NCBI GenBank assembly: GCA_902729315.2
Contig: LR746270.1
Span: forward strand, 7,015,221-7,079,220
Origin: Spirodela intermedia
Lineage: Eukaryota > Streptophyta > Magnoliopsida > Alismatales > Araceae
DNA: 64,000 bases
Reading direction: 5' to 3'
The notes beneath the pieces are model-generated. The model saw only the letters and a program-made list of their open reading frames with translations. It did not search any database and had not been told where the DNA came from. Below are positions 1-12,100 of this stretch, in pieces. Made by a program: the position numbers and the translations under genes. The first letter of the stretch is position 1. Each line of letters starts with the position of its first letter.

Positions 1-843
1 AATTACATAGTTGGAGATGAGAATCATAGAGATTAGTTGCCTATTGTTGAGTATTAATGTCTTCAACAAACTTCGAATAAGAATCAACTTAAAGGCTTTA
101 CTTTCGAAAGTCACACTTCAATTTAATTTGAAATAAATCAAATAAAAGTTAGGAAACTTTCCCTTTACTCGTCTTATTATAATTCTAATCAAGATTACTC
201 AAAACCCTTTTGTCATCATCAAAATTACTTTGATGATAACCCAAGACATAGTACATATAAGGTTATATACAATGATAATATAGGGAAACTAGGTTAACTG
301 ATAGAAATAAGCTACAAAGTTCTCATCTCAACTTTAGGATGATGTGAAAAAATATATTTTCGCTTAATTCAGAAGTTAGGTGAAGCTACCAACATCTCTA
401 AGCCATAAGTCAATTTGGACAACCCTTCAACATAAATACTACTTAGGTAGCATTGCCAAGTTGAAGAATGTACCTTGTATCCTCACTAGCAAGCAAATTC
501 TTCAAACGAGTAATGCTATATCTCCAAAAACTTGATTATGTACTATATAATTCGGTGTCACATGATTAAGTTATCTCTTGGTATATTATTAGTTCATTAG
601 ATAATTCATCATATGATATATTCATCATATTCCATAACTCACTTGATGAGATTTAGTAGATGCCATTTTTTTCACACATAATGCAACAATAACAATTATT
701 GGTTTTGATGCTAGGGATTTGAATCATTTTGAATTTAGTTATGCCAAAGTTGGGCCTTGAGATCTAACCCATTAAAAATATCCTTTTGGTCTGACACTTT
801 TTTAGTAGGACTAATACATAATTAGTGTCTTCCCTACAAGACC

Positions 844-905
<62 letters not shown>

Positions 906-1400
906 CTCTCTCTCTCACTCCCTGTATTGGATAGATGCACGCGGATGACCTAATTCGTATTATATAGGCGGGCCCTGTTCATATTCAATGTAGAGCCCTA
1001 ATTAATTCTGAGGTGTTCTTTGGACCAAAGACCGGGCCACATCCGGGCTCGGCCCGGCCTAGGGGGGATCCCGGCCCACCACTGGGTACAACCGAGTAGA
1101 CTCCGGACGGGACGTTCAAGGTGACCAATAATCATTGAATAACGCTAATGGGACTGCTGTTGATTTAGGTGGGGCCCGCTGTTGATTGGTTGGGACCCAT
1201 CACCGCCTCCGATTGGATGACAAGTTGCGTGACGTAGAGGATCAGGCCAGTTGGGCCTCCTTCCACGACGTCTGGTACAAGACGATACACACGGAATATT
1301 GCGTTTCACAGACATGTCCTAAAGTAGGCCACGTAGGCATCGTCTAGAATGTTCCCCCAGCGGCCAAGACAGCGACCGAAAGTCTGCTTCTCTTTCGCCT
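1..1400. other. AT-rich intergenic region upstream of the BPM gene
   Basis: No reading frame or recognisable family is seen. The first 840 bases are AT-rich; 1000-1300 is more GC-rich with runs of GGGCC/GGCCC type words that look like eroded repeat DNA. A (CT)n microsatellite lies at 848-903. The last 100 bases are the promoter of the next gene. Confidence 0.6.
848..903. repeat. (CT)28 microsatellite
   Basis: Uninterrupted CT dinucleotides, followed by a short imperfect CT tail to about 920. Confidence 0.95.
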
Positions 1401-1413
1401 TCTAAACTGCGCT

Positions 1414-1421
1414 TATATAAA
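1414..1421 (+). promoter_or_regulatory. TATA box of the BPM gene
   Basis: The sequence TATATAAA stands about 400 bases before the BPM start codon and is followed 25-35 bases later by a pyrimidine-rich stretch (1441-1470) suited to transcription start. The inferred 5' leader (about 1445-1818) is GC-rich. Confidence 0.6.
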
Positions 1422-1818
1422 CGATCCCACGCCTATCATGTCTCCTTCTCTCTCTCTTTCGCTTTCCTCCTCTGGGAAACCGGAGGAAGAAAACAAAACC
1501 CAGTCCTAAATTATTGAGGGTAGATCATCGGTGACGATCGAATTCGCGAAGGGGATCGACGAATCTTTCCTCGCGCGATCGAATTCCCTGGTGTGGACTG
1601 TCGATTGACGTATCGTCGTCTGTCTGGGGCCAGATCTCGTCGGGGCTGTCGCGATTTGGGAGCAAAGGGGAAACCCTAGGAGCTCCTCGATCCCCCGCAG
1701 CGACGATCCTCTGGCGGAGGGGACGGAACTCGGGATCCCTGATCCTCGGGTTGGGGGTTTGTGGAGTTTCTGTCTGCGTTCGACTCCCGACGCATTTTGA
1801 TCTCCCGTCTCTGTAGAA

Positions 1819-4800
1819 ATGGGCGCCAGTGGAGTTTGCGTACCTGGTCCCTCCAATCGGCCCTCCTGTTCCTGCGCTTTCCCCTCCTCTTCCCCCCAGC
1901 CGCCAACGGAGACGATCTCTACGTCTATCACGCAGACAGTGAACGGTTCCCACCAGTTCAAGATAACGGGGTACTCTCTCTCGAAGGGCCTTGGCATCGG
2001 CAAGTACGTGGCTTCTGACACATTCCAGGTTGGCGGGTATTCGTGGGCGATCTACTTCTACCCGGACGGCAAGAGCCCCGAGGATAATGCGTCGTATGTG
2101 TCCTTGTTCATCGCTCTGGCTAGCGAGGGAACAGACGTGAGGGCTCTCTTCGAGCTCACGCTGATGGATCAGAGCGGCAGGGAACGTCACAAGGTTCACA
2201 GCCATTTTGGGAGGACCCTCGAAGGAGGGCCTTACACTCTCAAATACCGTGGCAGCATGTGGTGAGCTTAATATGTTTCCAAATACAAATAGCTTATTAG
2301 CGACAGCTTCTCTGTTTTCCCCAACACAACCGCATTTAAAAACTACTGGGTATTTATAAATTTTGACATGTGGGACGTTTGGATGAAATTTTTACGTGCG
2401 AATGTCGTATTTTCATGTGGTTTGGATGCGTACGGAATTTCACATCTTTTATAACGAGTTTTGATTGTAGTCTGTGATCAACTAGTGGCTGCATTTCAAT
2501 ATTTATGCATGGAAAGGTGATGATTATTGATGTAACTATTGGCGTTGTTTTCAATAGTTGAGACGTAGGTTTTAGCATCTTGGATGGCGAATGAATTGGT
2601 TCAACTTTTTATTCACTTGGTTGTATTGCATAGCCTACGATTGTCAGATCATAACTTTCTCAGTCGTAGGGTCTTGGTCTTAGATCTTGTGAGGCGGAAC
2701 GAGAGTAAAGCCAGCCCTCTTTCCATTCTTCGGATTAAACCCTGGGACATCGAACTGGAGTCACAGTCTCGTTTCCGTCCATAGATTGGTAAGCAAGCCA
2801 ACCAGACCGACTTGCTTAGTGCATTTTGTGAGCCAAAGACAGCTTTTTGCCTGGGCTGGATGGAGCCTACGAATCACATCGTGACAGCTTGGTCTCTGGT
2901 TTCCAAAACGATTTTGGTCGGATGGACCGAACAAACAGTTCACTATTTGTGGCAATCTTTAAGACATGATACTATTTTTGTCGGTCATGAGCTTATACCT
3001 TTTAGGTAGCGATCTTGCACAAAGATACTCATGTTTCAGATTTCACCCATCAAACGTCAGTTTCAAGTGAGCTGCACTATGTTGCCCCATGATTCAATGT
3101 ATAATATTCAACTTTCCCTTTTAATTGACCTTCCGTTGCAATCCTTTGCTTTCATGTTTGTAAAGTTCTTTCAGGGTTACTAGTGCATGAGGCATATGAA
3201 GCGGCGCATGTGTTTAGTTGACATGATCCGTATCTTAGTAACTAGAAATATTAAACTTACTGCTATGAAGCGGGTGGTCAACTTTTAACGATGATAAAAC
3301 TTTTTCTCAGTTTATCAAGTTTATCCGTATCAAGTTTTTCTAATTGATTGTGTAAAGTATAAGTTGAATCATGGATAAAACTGAATAATCCGACGTATCA
3401 CTGGAAATCTAACTTCTGTGAATTCTCTGTCACTGTGTTTTGGAATTAGTACCGGTGGATTTTAGGTTGTCAGGCTTCTGTTTGGTGTTCTCATATCCCA
3501 TCTAGTTGCTCTTTTATGATGAGCGTTTTACTGTTATTTCATTCCTTTTTACTGCTATCTCTATTTAAAGGATGGAATAGGTTTAACTCATGAAACATAA
3601 AGGTCAGTATTTTTATTACTGACCATGTGTTTGACTTGAATTTTTCAGGGGTTATAAACGTTTCTTCAAAAGAACCGCTTTAGAGACGTCAGATTACCTC
3701 AAAGATGATTGTCTCCTAGTTCATTGTAGCGTTGGTGTTGTTAGATCACACACAGAAGGACCGAAAGTTTATTCCATACCAGTGCCATCGTCCAATATTG
3801 GGCAGCATTTTGGGAAGTTTCTAGATAGTGGTATTGCAACAGATGTATGTTTTGATGTTGATGGTGATATTTTTTATGCCCATAAGTTGGTGCTTGCGAC
3901 TCGATCACCTGTGTTCAGGGCACAGCTTTTTGGTCCTATGAAGGATCAAAACACAGGTTGTATAAAAGTTGAGGATATAGAAGCTCCAGTTTTCAAGGTA
4001 CTTGACCCCGTTCTCTCTGAAAATTTCATGCAAGTTGCAACTGCTATTTTTTTTATCTTTTTGTACATTTTTTTCCCGCAGATATACTAGCCACCAGTAG
4101 AATAGGTAGTTCCCCCTGCCACTATTGGAAGTAGGTTTTTGAGCTTCAGGTCAAGTTTCAACAAAGAAAATGGTGATTTGCTTACCCTGAATTAGTCTTA
4201 TGTGTGTCTCTTACTGACCTACCGGCTCTTACAGAAATCTCTTTTGGTGGTTTGTTTGATGGAGCATGTCCTCTTTTGTGTCAGTTAGACTACAACGGAG
4301 CTTGGATGGTGACCCTCTGATTAACAGAGAATCCCTTTCTCCCTTCATGTTCTACAGCCTCCTGGCCCTCTACTACACCAACTTTGAACACAATCTCATC
4401 TGGTGCTTCCTCTGCATCCACCATCTCATCGATTTCTCTCTTCTTCCTTTCCTTCTCGCACCATTCTTCTTCTTCTACTTCTTTTGCTTCTCCTTATTGA
4501 GTAATACATGACCTTTTATGATCCCAGCCCCATCCACCCCCATCTAATACAAGTGCATTTTCGATACTGTCTTCCTATTCTGGTTCATTAGCCCAGGCTT
4601 CTTATTGTCAGTTCCAGCAATATCAGCTCCTTCCCAGCTTTCATTTCGGACTTAGGATGGTGGACACTACTGCTTCTGCTACCCAGCTCTTCTGTAGCCT
4701 ACCCTACTGTTGAAGCTGTTAAGTCTGCTTGAGCTGGGGCATCTTGTGCTGCAGCTACTTCTGCTTCCTCAGAGACCTCCTTATTTGCTTCAAAAGCCTC

Positions 4801-7800
4801 ATTTTCTGCAGCTTTTGCTTAGCCTTCACTTATTCTGGAATAACTATGGCATCCTATGCTACTGGGTGGCCGTTGCTTCATGCTCCTCTGCTAAAGATCT
4901 ACTACATTAGCCACTGCCTCTTACCATATGCCCAACTACTCCTATGACTAGCCTGATGTGGGACATCCCTTATCACAGATTGTTATGTGCGAAAAAAATC
5001 TGTCTCTTCTATGAGAGTTTTCTTCTTCGAAAAACAACGAGGGGAAATTCTACTACAGCTCTGATCTCAACTCTTACGCATCAGCTTCACTGTTGCAGTT
5101 AGCTTCAACTTCTGTCCCAGTATATATTCCTTTTTTGTCTGTTGCTTACCAAGTGACAATCTTCGGTGTCTTAGATATAATGCTAGAGCGGATATTGATG
5201 TATATGTTCCAGGTTGAAGTGGAGTGTCAGGGAGTCTGTAAGAACATGGATGTAATATTCTCACCGTCGTAGTGTGTTAGTGAGTCATTCAGAATATGGT
5301 TTCACTCGGATGGCCCCTACTAGGTCTCATAGTATAACCTCCAATCTGCCACAGTATTAATACTCTGATGGGTCAGGAAGGCACTACAGAGTCTATTCTC
5401 AAACAAGTGACCCACACGTCTCCAGAGTCTATTCTCAAACACTACATTATTAGTGTCATTTCGTTAATTTGAACCCACGTAGGAGGTCAACATGCCTTTA
5501 AACCCCCATTTTCTCTTAATAGGGCCGAATTTACTTCTTTCTATGCCCATATTGAACTAAGCTATAATCCCCATGAAAATTTTACGTTCACCAGCTATTG
5601 CAAGAGTTGTTAAAATCGCTTAATGTTCTGACCAAAGGATGTACTGCTCTACTAAGACCCCCTTTTTATTGTTCATTATTTGGGGTTTTTTTTTTTTAGT
5701 TTTGGGCTTGATAGTCTTTGTTTCCCTTTTGAGGTTCGTGTAAAGAGGATTTTCAAATTTTCCATGTATTAAGACAGAAAAAATGCTGTTAATTACATCT
5801 TTTACCAACTTCCTTTTGACTGGATATTCCTAGGTTATCTGTGCTGTCAAGTGAGACCTCTGTGATGTTAAGTAATCCTTAAATTCTTCTATTTGCAGGC
5901 TTTAGTCCATTTCATATACTGGGATTCCTTACCTAACATGGAAGAGCTGACTGGTTTGAGTGCAAAGTGGGCTTCCACAATGATGGCTCAGCACTTGCTT
6001 GCAGCCGCAGACAGATATGCTTTAGAGAGACTAAGGTTACTCTGTGAGGCCAAATTATGTGAGGATGTTGCCATTAACACTGTGGCAACCACTTTGGCTT
6101 TGGCAGAGCAACATCATTGTTTTCAGCTCAAAACAGTGTGCCTCAAATTTGTGGCCTTGCCTGAAAATTTAAGAGGTAACCCATTATTCTACAGTATATA
6201 ACTACAGGAACCCAGAACATAGTTTAAATTATTTTAGTAGCAATAACATTTTGGTAAGATTTAGAATAATGGAAATGAAGATGATTGTTTATCAGCCTAC
6301 TTACCTCATTTGTTGCTACGTTATTTTTCATCATTGATTTCTCCGAATTTCATTCTTTGTAAGTTTACATTGTTGAAACATTTCTTCCTATGGTTTTAGG
6401 TAATTTCTACGGAGAATAATATGCCACTGACACTATATTCACCTTCTTGGCAGAGATGGCTTATCATAACGCTAGTGAATTTTCCTCTTCTCACCTGCTA
6501 GTGAATTCTCCTTGCTCTATCATCCATTATTGAATTCGATAAATGTTAATCAAGCGTTGTGTGGCCCCATCATGAAGAAAGAAATTATTTTCCATGAAAA
6601 GGTTCTATACTTCGATAGGAAATGGTAGATAGGTAAGAAGAGGCTAAACTAAAGTCTTACCTTTGTCATGCATGAGTTGCAAACTGGACAGACCTAAGAT
6701 CGTTGGTGATCTCCATTCAGCTGGACAACAACCACAAATATGGATATTTAGTTAATGATGTCTTGTAAATCTCTGAAATCCAGCTGAAATATTCTCTGTT
6801 ATTACTCTCTTTCTTAATTGTGCCCCACTTTCAGCTTTAGATGAACCTTCAATCCAAATCGGTTGGCAAAGGACAGAATATAAATCAATGGGAGAAGTTA
6901 TATCTGTAAATTAATCACATGGAATCAGAATTCTGCCAAACATTGTCTTCCATACTTAACTAGTATTGCTACATCCCAACCCATAATTCCTTTCTTCCAC
7001 CCCTATAAATTCTGATAGGAGAGCTCTTTTATTGATTAGATTGCGTGAAGAAAAATGATTCTTTTTGGGAAATTCATTAGTCTACTCCATGACTACCATG
7101 ATCAACAGTAATATCCCAAAACGATTGCTTATATGACATAATGTTCGAGCAAGGGAAGCAATGCAAATCTCTCCTCCTTTTTTCTCGGAGTCCGAGGCCA
7201 TCAAGCTCTAGTTAGACAAAAGTTATTTCTTTAACAGCTAGAAAACAGCTAGCGTTTCTAGCTTTTTCTCTTGACATTTCGGTCAAAATAGCCATTGAAA
7301 GTCTGCTGGTGTTGACACTTTAAAGTTAAGTGTCAACGCTTCAGTCTTGATCCCAAAACAGATCTATATGAGTGCCAACACTTCAAGATCATGGCACTTC
7401 ACTCCCCACAGGTGTTGACTGCTTGAGGTCTGGTGTTGACCTCTTCCAAGGGTATTGTCACTCACTGCTCAAGTGCAGACCACCCTTCCCTTGAGAAAAT
7501 GACTTTGCTATTTTTCACTCTGGTGTCGAACACTTGCATGTTAGGTCAACGCTTCGTTCTTCACTCCATGCTCTATTCCTCAGAGTCGATACCAAAATCA
7601 ATGATTCATAGATGTGGAACCTGAACCCCTGGGTTCTAGGCGTTGACCTCCTCTAAGTTAAATAGTTTCATTAATTTGCATAATACCCAGTTATTATGAC
7701 ATATATGGGCATAAGTAGATTTCAACCATGAATAATCACAATTTATAAAAGGATATATATATTTTCTAGAAGTGACTAGATCGTTCTAGTGTTATATTTT

Positions 7801-8049
7801 ATGGTCTTTTGTTTGATCGTGTATCTGGGTTATGCCTAATCTTTAGTTTGATTTTCTCTCTCTGCAGCGGTCATGCAGTCCGATGGGTTCGAGCATTTGA
7901 AGATCAGCTGCCCATCTCTGTTGACTGAAATCCTCGAATACGTGGCGAAGGTCAGCGAGCACTCTGTAATCGCCTCCTGTTCGTACCCGAATGAGGTGCT
8001 TGATGGGAGCGACGCTAATGGGAGACGAGTGAAGCAACGGATACTATAA
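1819..8049 (+). CDS. BPM: BTB/POZ and MATH domain protein, BPM type (4 exons)
   Basis: Substrate adaptor for CUL3 ubiquitin ligases by family; plant BPMs target transcription factors such as class I HD-ZIP and ERF/AP2 proteins. Exons: 1819-2261, 3649-3997, 5899-6175, 7868-8049, phases 2, 0 and 1, giving 416 residues, the usual BPM length. The MATH domain (about residues 35-165) has the family words [12 protein letters not shown] and [11 protein letters not shown], and the exon 1/2 join restores [12 protein letters not shown]. The BTB domain (about 195-315) shows [25 protein letters not shown] and, across the second join, [22 protein letters not shown]-like helical tail (315-400) includes [15 protein letters not shown]. 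The start is the first ATG after a TATA box and leader. Introns 2 and 3 are long (1.9 and 1.7 kb) and carry foreign-looking sequence. The exact BPM paralogue cannot be told. Confidence 0.95.
4290..4870 (-). pseudogene. Degenerate antisense coding-like fragment in BPM intron 2
   Basis: Read on the minus strand, 4500-4290 is open for about 66 codons and rich in Glu/Lys (for example [20 protein letters not shown]), ending in TAG. Minus strand 4860-4640 gives an Ala/Glu-rich stretch ([20 protein letters not shown]) broken by three stops. Composition and codon look differ from the surrounding AT-rich intron. It may be an old gene fragment carried in by a transposon. I do not recognise the source, and the low-complexity composition means chance is possible. 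Confidence 0.3.
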
Positions 8050-8104
8050 TTCCCGCCGCCGACCTGTCTTTCATTTGTAGCTGTTGTCATTGTACATCAT
8101 TATA

Positions 8105-8108
<4 letters not shown>

Positions 8109-8150
<42 letters not shown>

Positions 8151-8168
8151 ACTCACTCACTCGCTCAG
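8109..8168. repeat. (TC)n followed by (ACTC)n microsatellite in the BPM 3' UTR
   Basis: About 19 TC units followed by several ACTC units, beginning 60 bases after the BPM stop codon, so probably transcribed as a CU tract in the mRNA. Confidence 0.9.
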
Positions 8169-9025
8169 TTCTTGGTGATGCCAATGAATACTAGAAATGT
8201 TCCAATTTGGTGGAATTTCCACCGCTGTTTTCTTGTGATCCAGCTCCTACCTCCTTTTCGAGAAAGAAGATAAGCCATGTCCTCAGGAGGAGAGAGAGAG
8301 AGATGAGCGGCCCCAACCATATGCCCTCCGACGAAAGTCCCCTGAGGACCTCAAGAGGAGAAACCCAGTCCCTAATTTTGGCCAGGCGAAGTCAACTACT
8401 ATCCGGCATGTAAAGCATTACAATGCGTAGCTTCAAAACACTTCTCTGATGATACGATCGAATACTAAGCACACTTTATTCCTATGCCTACTTTACTGTT
8501 TCCTTCTTGGCCTAGTAAACTCTTCACCAGTTAGGGGATGAAGCTTCCTTCTCACACTTAGCTTCTAGAGTGATACAACGCATTCGAGAACAATTCAAGG
8601 CGAGTTGACTTGTCCCGTCTAGTAAGGAAGATTATCATTAAAAGACGATTTACCATCTGTCACATGAATATGAACACTTGAGAAGTAAAATAAGAGCAAT
8701 AATCAGATACATTTCATGGGAAGAGGAGTTCCAGCAGTTTCTCTCTGGAAGGGCATGAGATGGCGGAAATCCTTGCTGGGTAGTCGGAGCTTCGCTTCAA
8801 TTTCCCTTCTTGTTAATAGTAATCGGTTGGTACCACCCACATCCATAGCCTCGTCTCCGGGCGTTGACCACAGAAGCTGTGGAAGAAGTCTGTCACTTAT
8901 GATACAAAAGAATCCAGGTCCCCCTAATTTCGTGTTATACCTTGAATCTGACGCTGTGAATGGAGGGAGGAGGCATTCAACTGAACATGATGGGATCAGT
9001 GGCGCGGCCAATTAGGTTAGGTAAT

Positions 9026-9026
<1 letters not shown>
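8169..9026. other. Space between the convergent BPM and MPK16 genes
   Basis: Holds the 3' UTR of MPK16 (minus strand, reading left from 9104) and probably the end of the BPM transcript. Overlapping open frames on both strands at 8703-9015 have no recognisable domain and are most likely chance frames in the MPK16 3' UTR. Confidence 0.5.

Positions 9027-9106
<80 letters not shown>
9027..9106. repeat. (TC)40 microsatellite touching the MPK16 stop codon
   Basis: Perfect TC repeat of about 80 bases. On the minus strand it is (GA)n and begins inside the TAG stop codon of MPK16 (9105-9107), so it forms the start of that gene's 3' UTR. Confidence 0.95.
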
Positions 9107-9108
<2 letters not shown>

Positions 9109-12100
9109 CAATGGCAGGTGGTTTCACTATTAGCTGCAACTACTTTCCGGGCGATGTACGGGGGCTTGGACTGCATCACGGTCGGGCCCTCGAGTCCCTC
9201 GTCATCGCCCCTCTCGCTCTTACAGGTTGGATTCCTTCGGGGATAGGAACAGCTAGAAGACGTGTACTGACTGGGCACAACTGGGTCCCTGATAAGTTTC
9301 CGCTGGTCCTGGGTCTCCGTCGCTGCTGTCGTTCTATTGCCATAACGCAATCCGCTGACAACCTTACCGGGTTTGGTGGCTCCACCTTTGAACAAGTCAA
9401 GAACAGCAAAAGAATCAAAAAAATAGGAACACTGACGATGCATGGTTTGATATTTATTGTACCCAAAAAAAATAAAATTGATTGCAGCGATCCAAAACTG
9501 TAAGAACTTCGGATGAACTCAAGAAACTGAGTAATAAAGGTATAAATGCTGACGAACACAAATGTATAATGGAAATTTTTCACAGTAATATATGAGATAT
9601 TTTCTCTTTCATATTTGGCAACAAATGTGCAAGAATCATGAACTCTATTTTTTCACAAACTTTTGATTGCGTAACTTGCCCTATTCCATATTAATGGACA
9701 CTCTTGAAAAAAATCAGAATGCAAAAGGAAACCAAGTAGCATGGAAATATTCTATGAATTAGTGTACAAGAAGCCTACCCTCCCCCTCAAACCAGACCGA
9801 TTGCCTCATTTGGTAACCTTCATTCTGTAACCCCAGACTTCAGAGACTCTCAGTGGTCACACTTTCGACTTCTGGCTCAGATCTAGCAAAGTGAGGGAAG
9901 GAGAGGAGGAGCAGGGCATGTGACCAGAGATTGGACAGTGGACTGAGGCCCTAAACAGGGAAGCAGTTGACCCTTCAAATCACGGAATCAAATAGGTTGG
10001 GTCAACGATTTGGTCTCACTTCTCCAACGATTTGGTCGTTGACCATTGAGAGTCAACGACTTCCTCCAATGGTCGCCGGTTAGACATAGGGTCAGAAGGA
10101 AATAAGCGGCAAAAGTCAATACCTTGAACCCTTTGTGTAACTTGGATAGGAAACCTTGTCACAGGGACTGCAGAAACGCGTTCTGGCTGTGGCTCCTCTG
10201 GTTCAGTGATTAAACATCTTGAGAGGCCCTCCGCAACATCAGCTGAACCCTCCACAGCATTCTCTGAACGCACCACGCATGCCCTGCATGAATGTATTCA
10301 GGTTGATTATGAGGCAAATGAAGCGACAATAGAATACGAGGACGCTATTCAGTAACAAAATAATAAAATAAAATTTAAAAAAAGTTATGTCAACGATGAA
10401 GAAGAGTAGAGCAAAATACCTAGGTAAAGATGCATGCTGCCTCTCAAGCGGGGCAACCACGGCACCATTTCCGTAGTGTTCCTCAAGATAAGCAAATTGC
10501 TTCTTGAATTGGTCAACAGCACTGTCAGGGAAAAAAAAAAAAGCGTGTATTAAGACGGAAAGATTCTTAGGCCAAGCATCTATGCTGAGACTAATCAGAA
10601 TAGCAGGCAGCAGTGATCAGAGATCTTCATATCAAATTCGATGCCAACATCAACAGGCAAAAACGCTGAAGACTCAGCTGGGTTTTACATTGAGGCTGAA
10701 CAAAACATAAGACTTAAACTCACTAAAAAACGAGAATTCTCAGAGAAGAAATTTTAATAAAATAAAATAGAGGAGAAAGAATTGGATTTCATTGAAAAGA
10801 ATAATTCATGAAAGCACCCCTACAATTTTAGCATTGATTTCATGTATGGGTTGAAGGTAAAATATCAAAAGGCGGAGATAAGTTCACCAATGGAGACACT
10901 ATGTCTACCTTGGATACATGAAACCCATCGAGTCTGTTCCCTGTAAGAACTCTTTCAGCAGCTTTGGATGATACTCCAGAATTTCTCGATAAATGAGCTC
11001 CCTGATATCTTCTTTGGTTACCCTTCTTCTCTCAAATTCAAACTCCAGCTTGGTTACTGGTTGAGCAGAAGGTTCTCTCTGAACCTTTGCCAAGCTCTTG
11101 AAATAGGGATCAGCCAGAGCCTAACACCTTGCAGAGAAATAACCACTTTAGAATTTCATCGCATACACGAAGAAAAAACATACTAAAAGCATGACCCTTG
11201 GAAGGTTACACCAGCTGGTGGACGCTTTGCACAGTACCTCTTCAGCAGAAGGCCGATCCTTTGGTTCAAAAGCCAACATTTTTTCTAGCAAGCGAAGAGC
11301 TAAGGGATCAACATTTGGGAACTTTTGAGAAAGGGGTATAGGTTTCTTCCTACGCATACTGCTCAAGTACCTCCTGGCCTTCTCATTCCTCACCTATATT
11401 GAGTACACCTTTAGTCAGACAAAGCTATGGCATTGGATAACCTCCAATTGATGGAGAGGAACAATGCTAAAGAAAATTCAGCAACGAGAAGAGACCCTTG
11501 CAATGGCTTCTGCAGAAGGTGTCCCCAAGAGATCTGTCATTAAATCCAACTGGTGAACAACATTTTTCCCAGGAAAAAGAGGTCTCCCAGTAAGAAGTTC
11601 GGCAAAGATGCAGCCAATGCTCCATATATCAATGGCTGGTGTGTACTGCAAAAGGAAACTTGGAAGTTAGGTGACAATTTCTATATTACCCCATATTAGA
11701 AATTGTAACAGAATTCAAATGGCAAACTCTCAACGAGAAATTTAATTTGTACATTTATTTTGCAGTCTGTTATAGGCGATAGAAGCTATAGATTTGGATA
11801 AACCGCCAAAATTTCCACGATGGAAATTCAGACGTCATAATGACTACATATTTATCCATGTGGAGATCTCAGTTACCTTAAGTACGTGTTAGAGGATGTA
11901 GAGACGGCTTTAAAAATCAGGTTTTCTCAATATATTGCATGGAGTGGATCATTTTCTTAATGATGCAAAGCAATAATTTTACACTCAAGGACTGAAGATA
12001 AAATCAACCTGAAGAATGAAAGCTGATTGTTCATTCTACTGCATTTATTGTTATCCTCCCACAAAATATCTGGCATGAAGTGTAAAGTTATGGATGAAAG

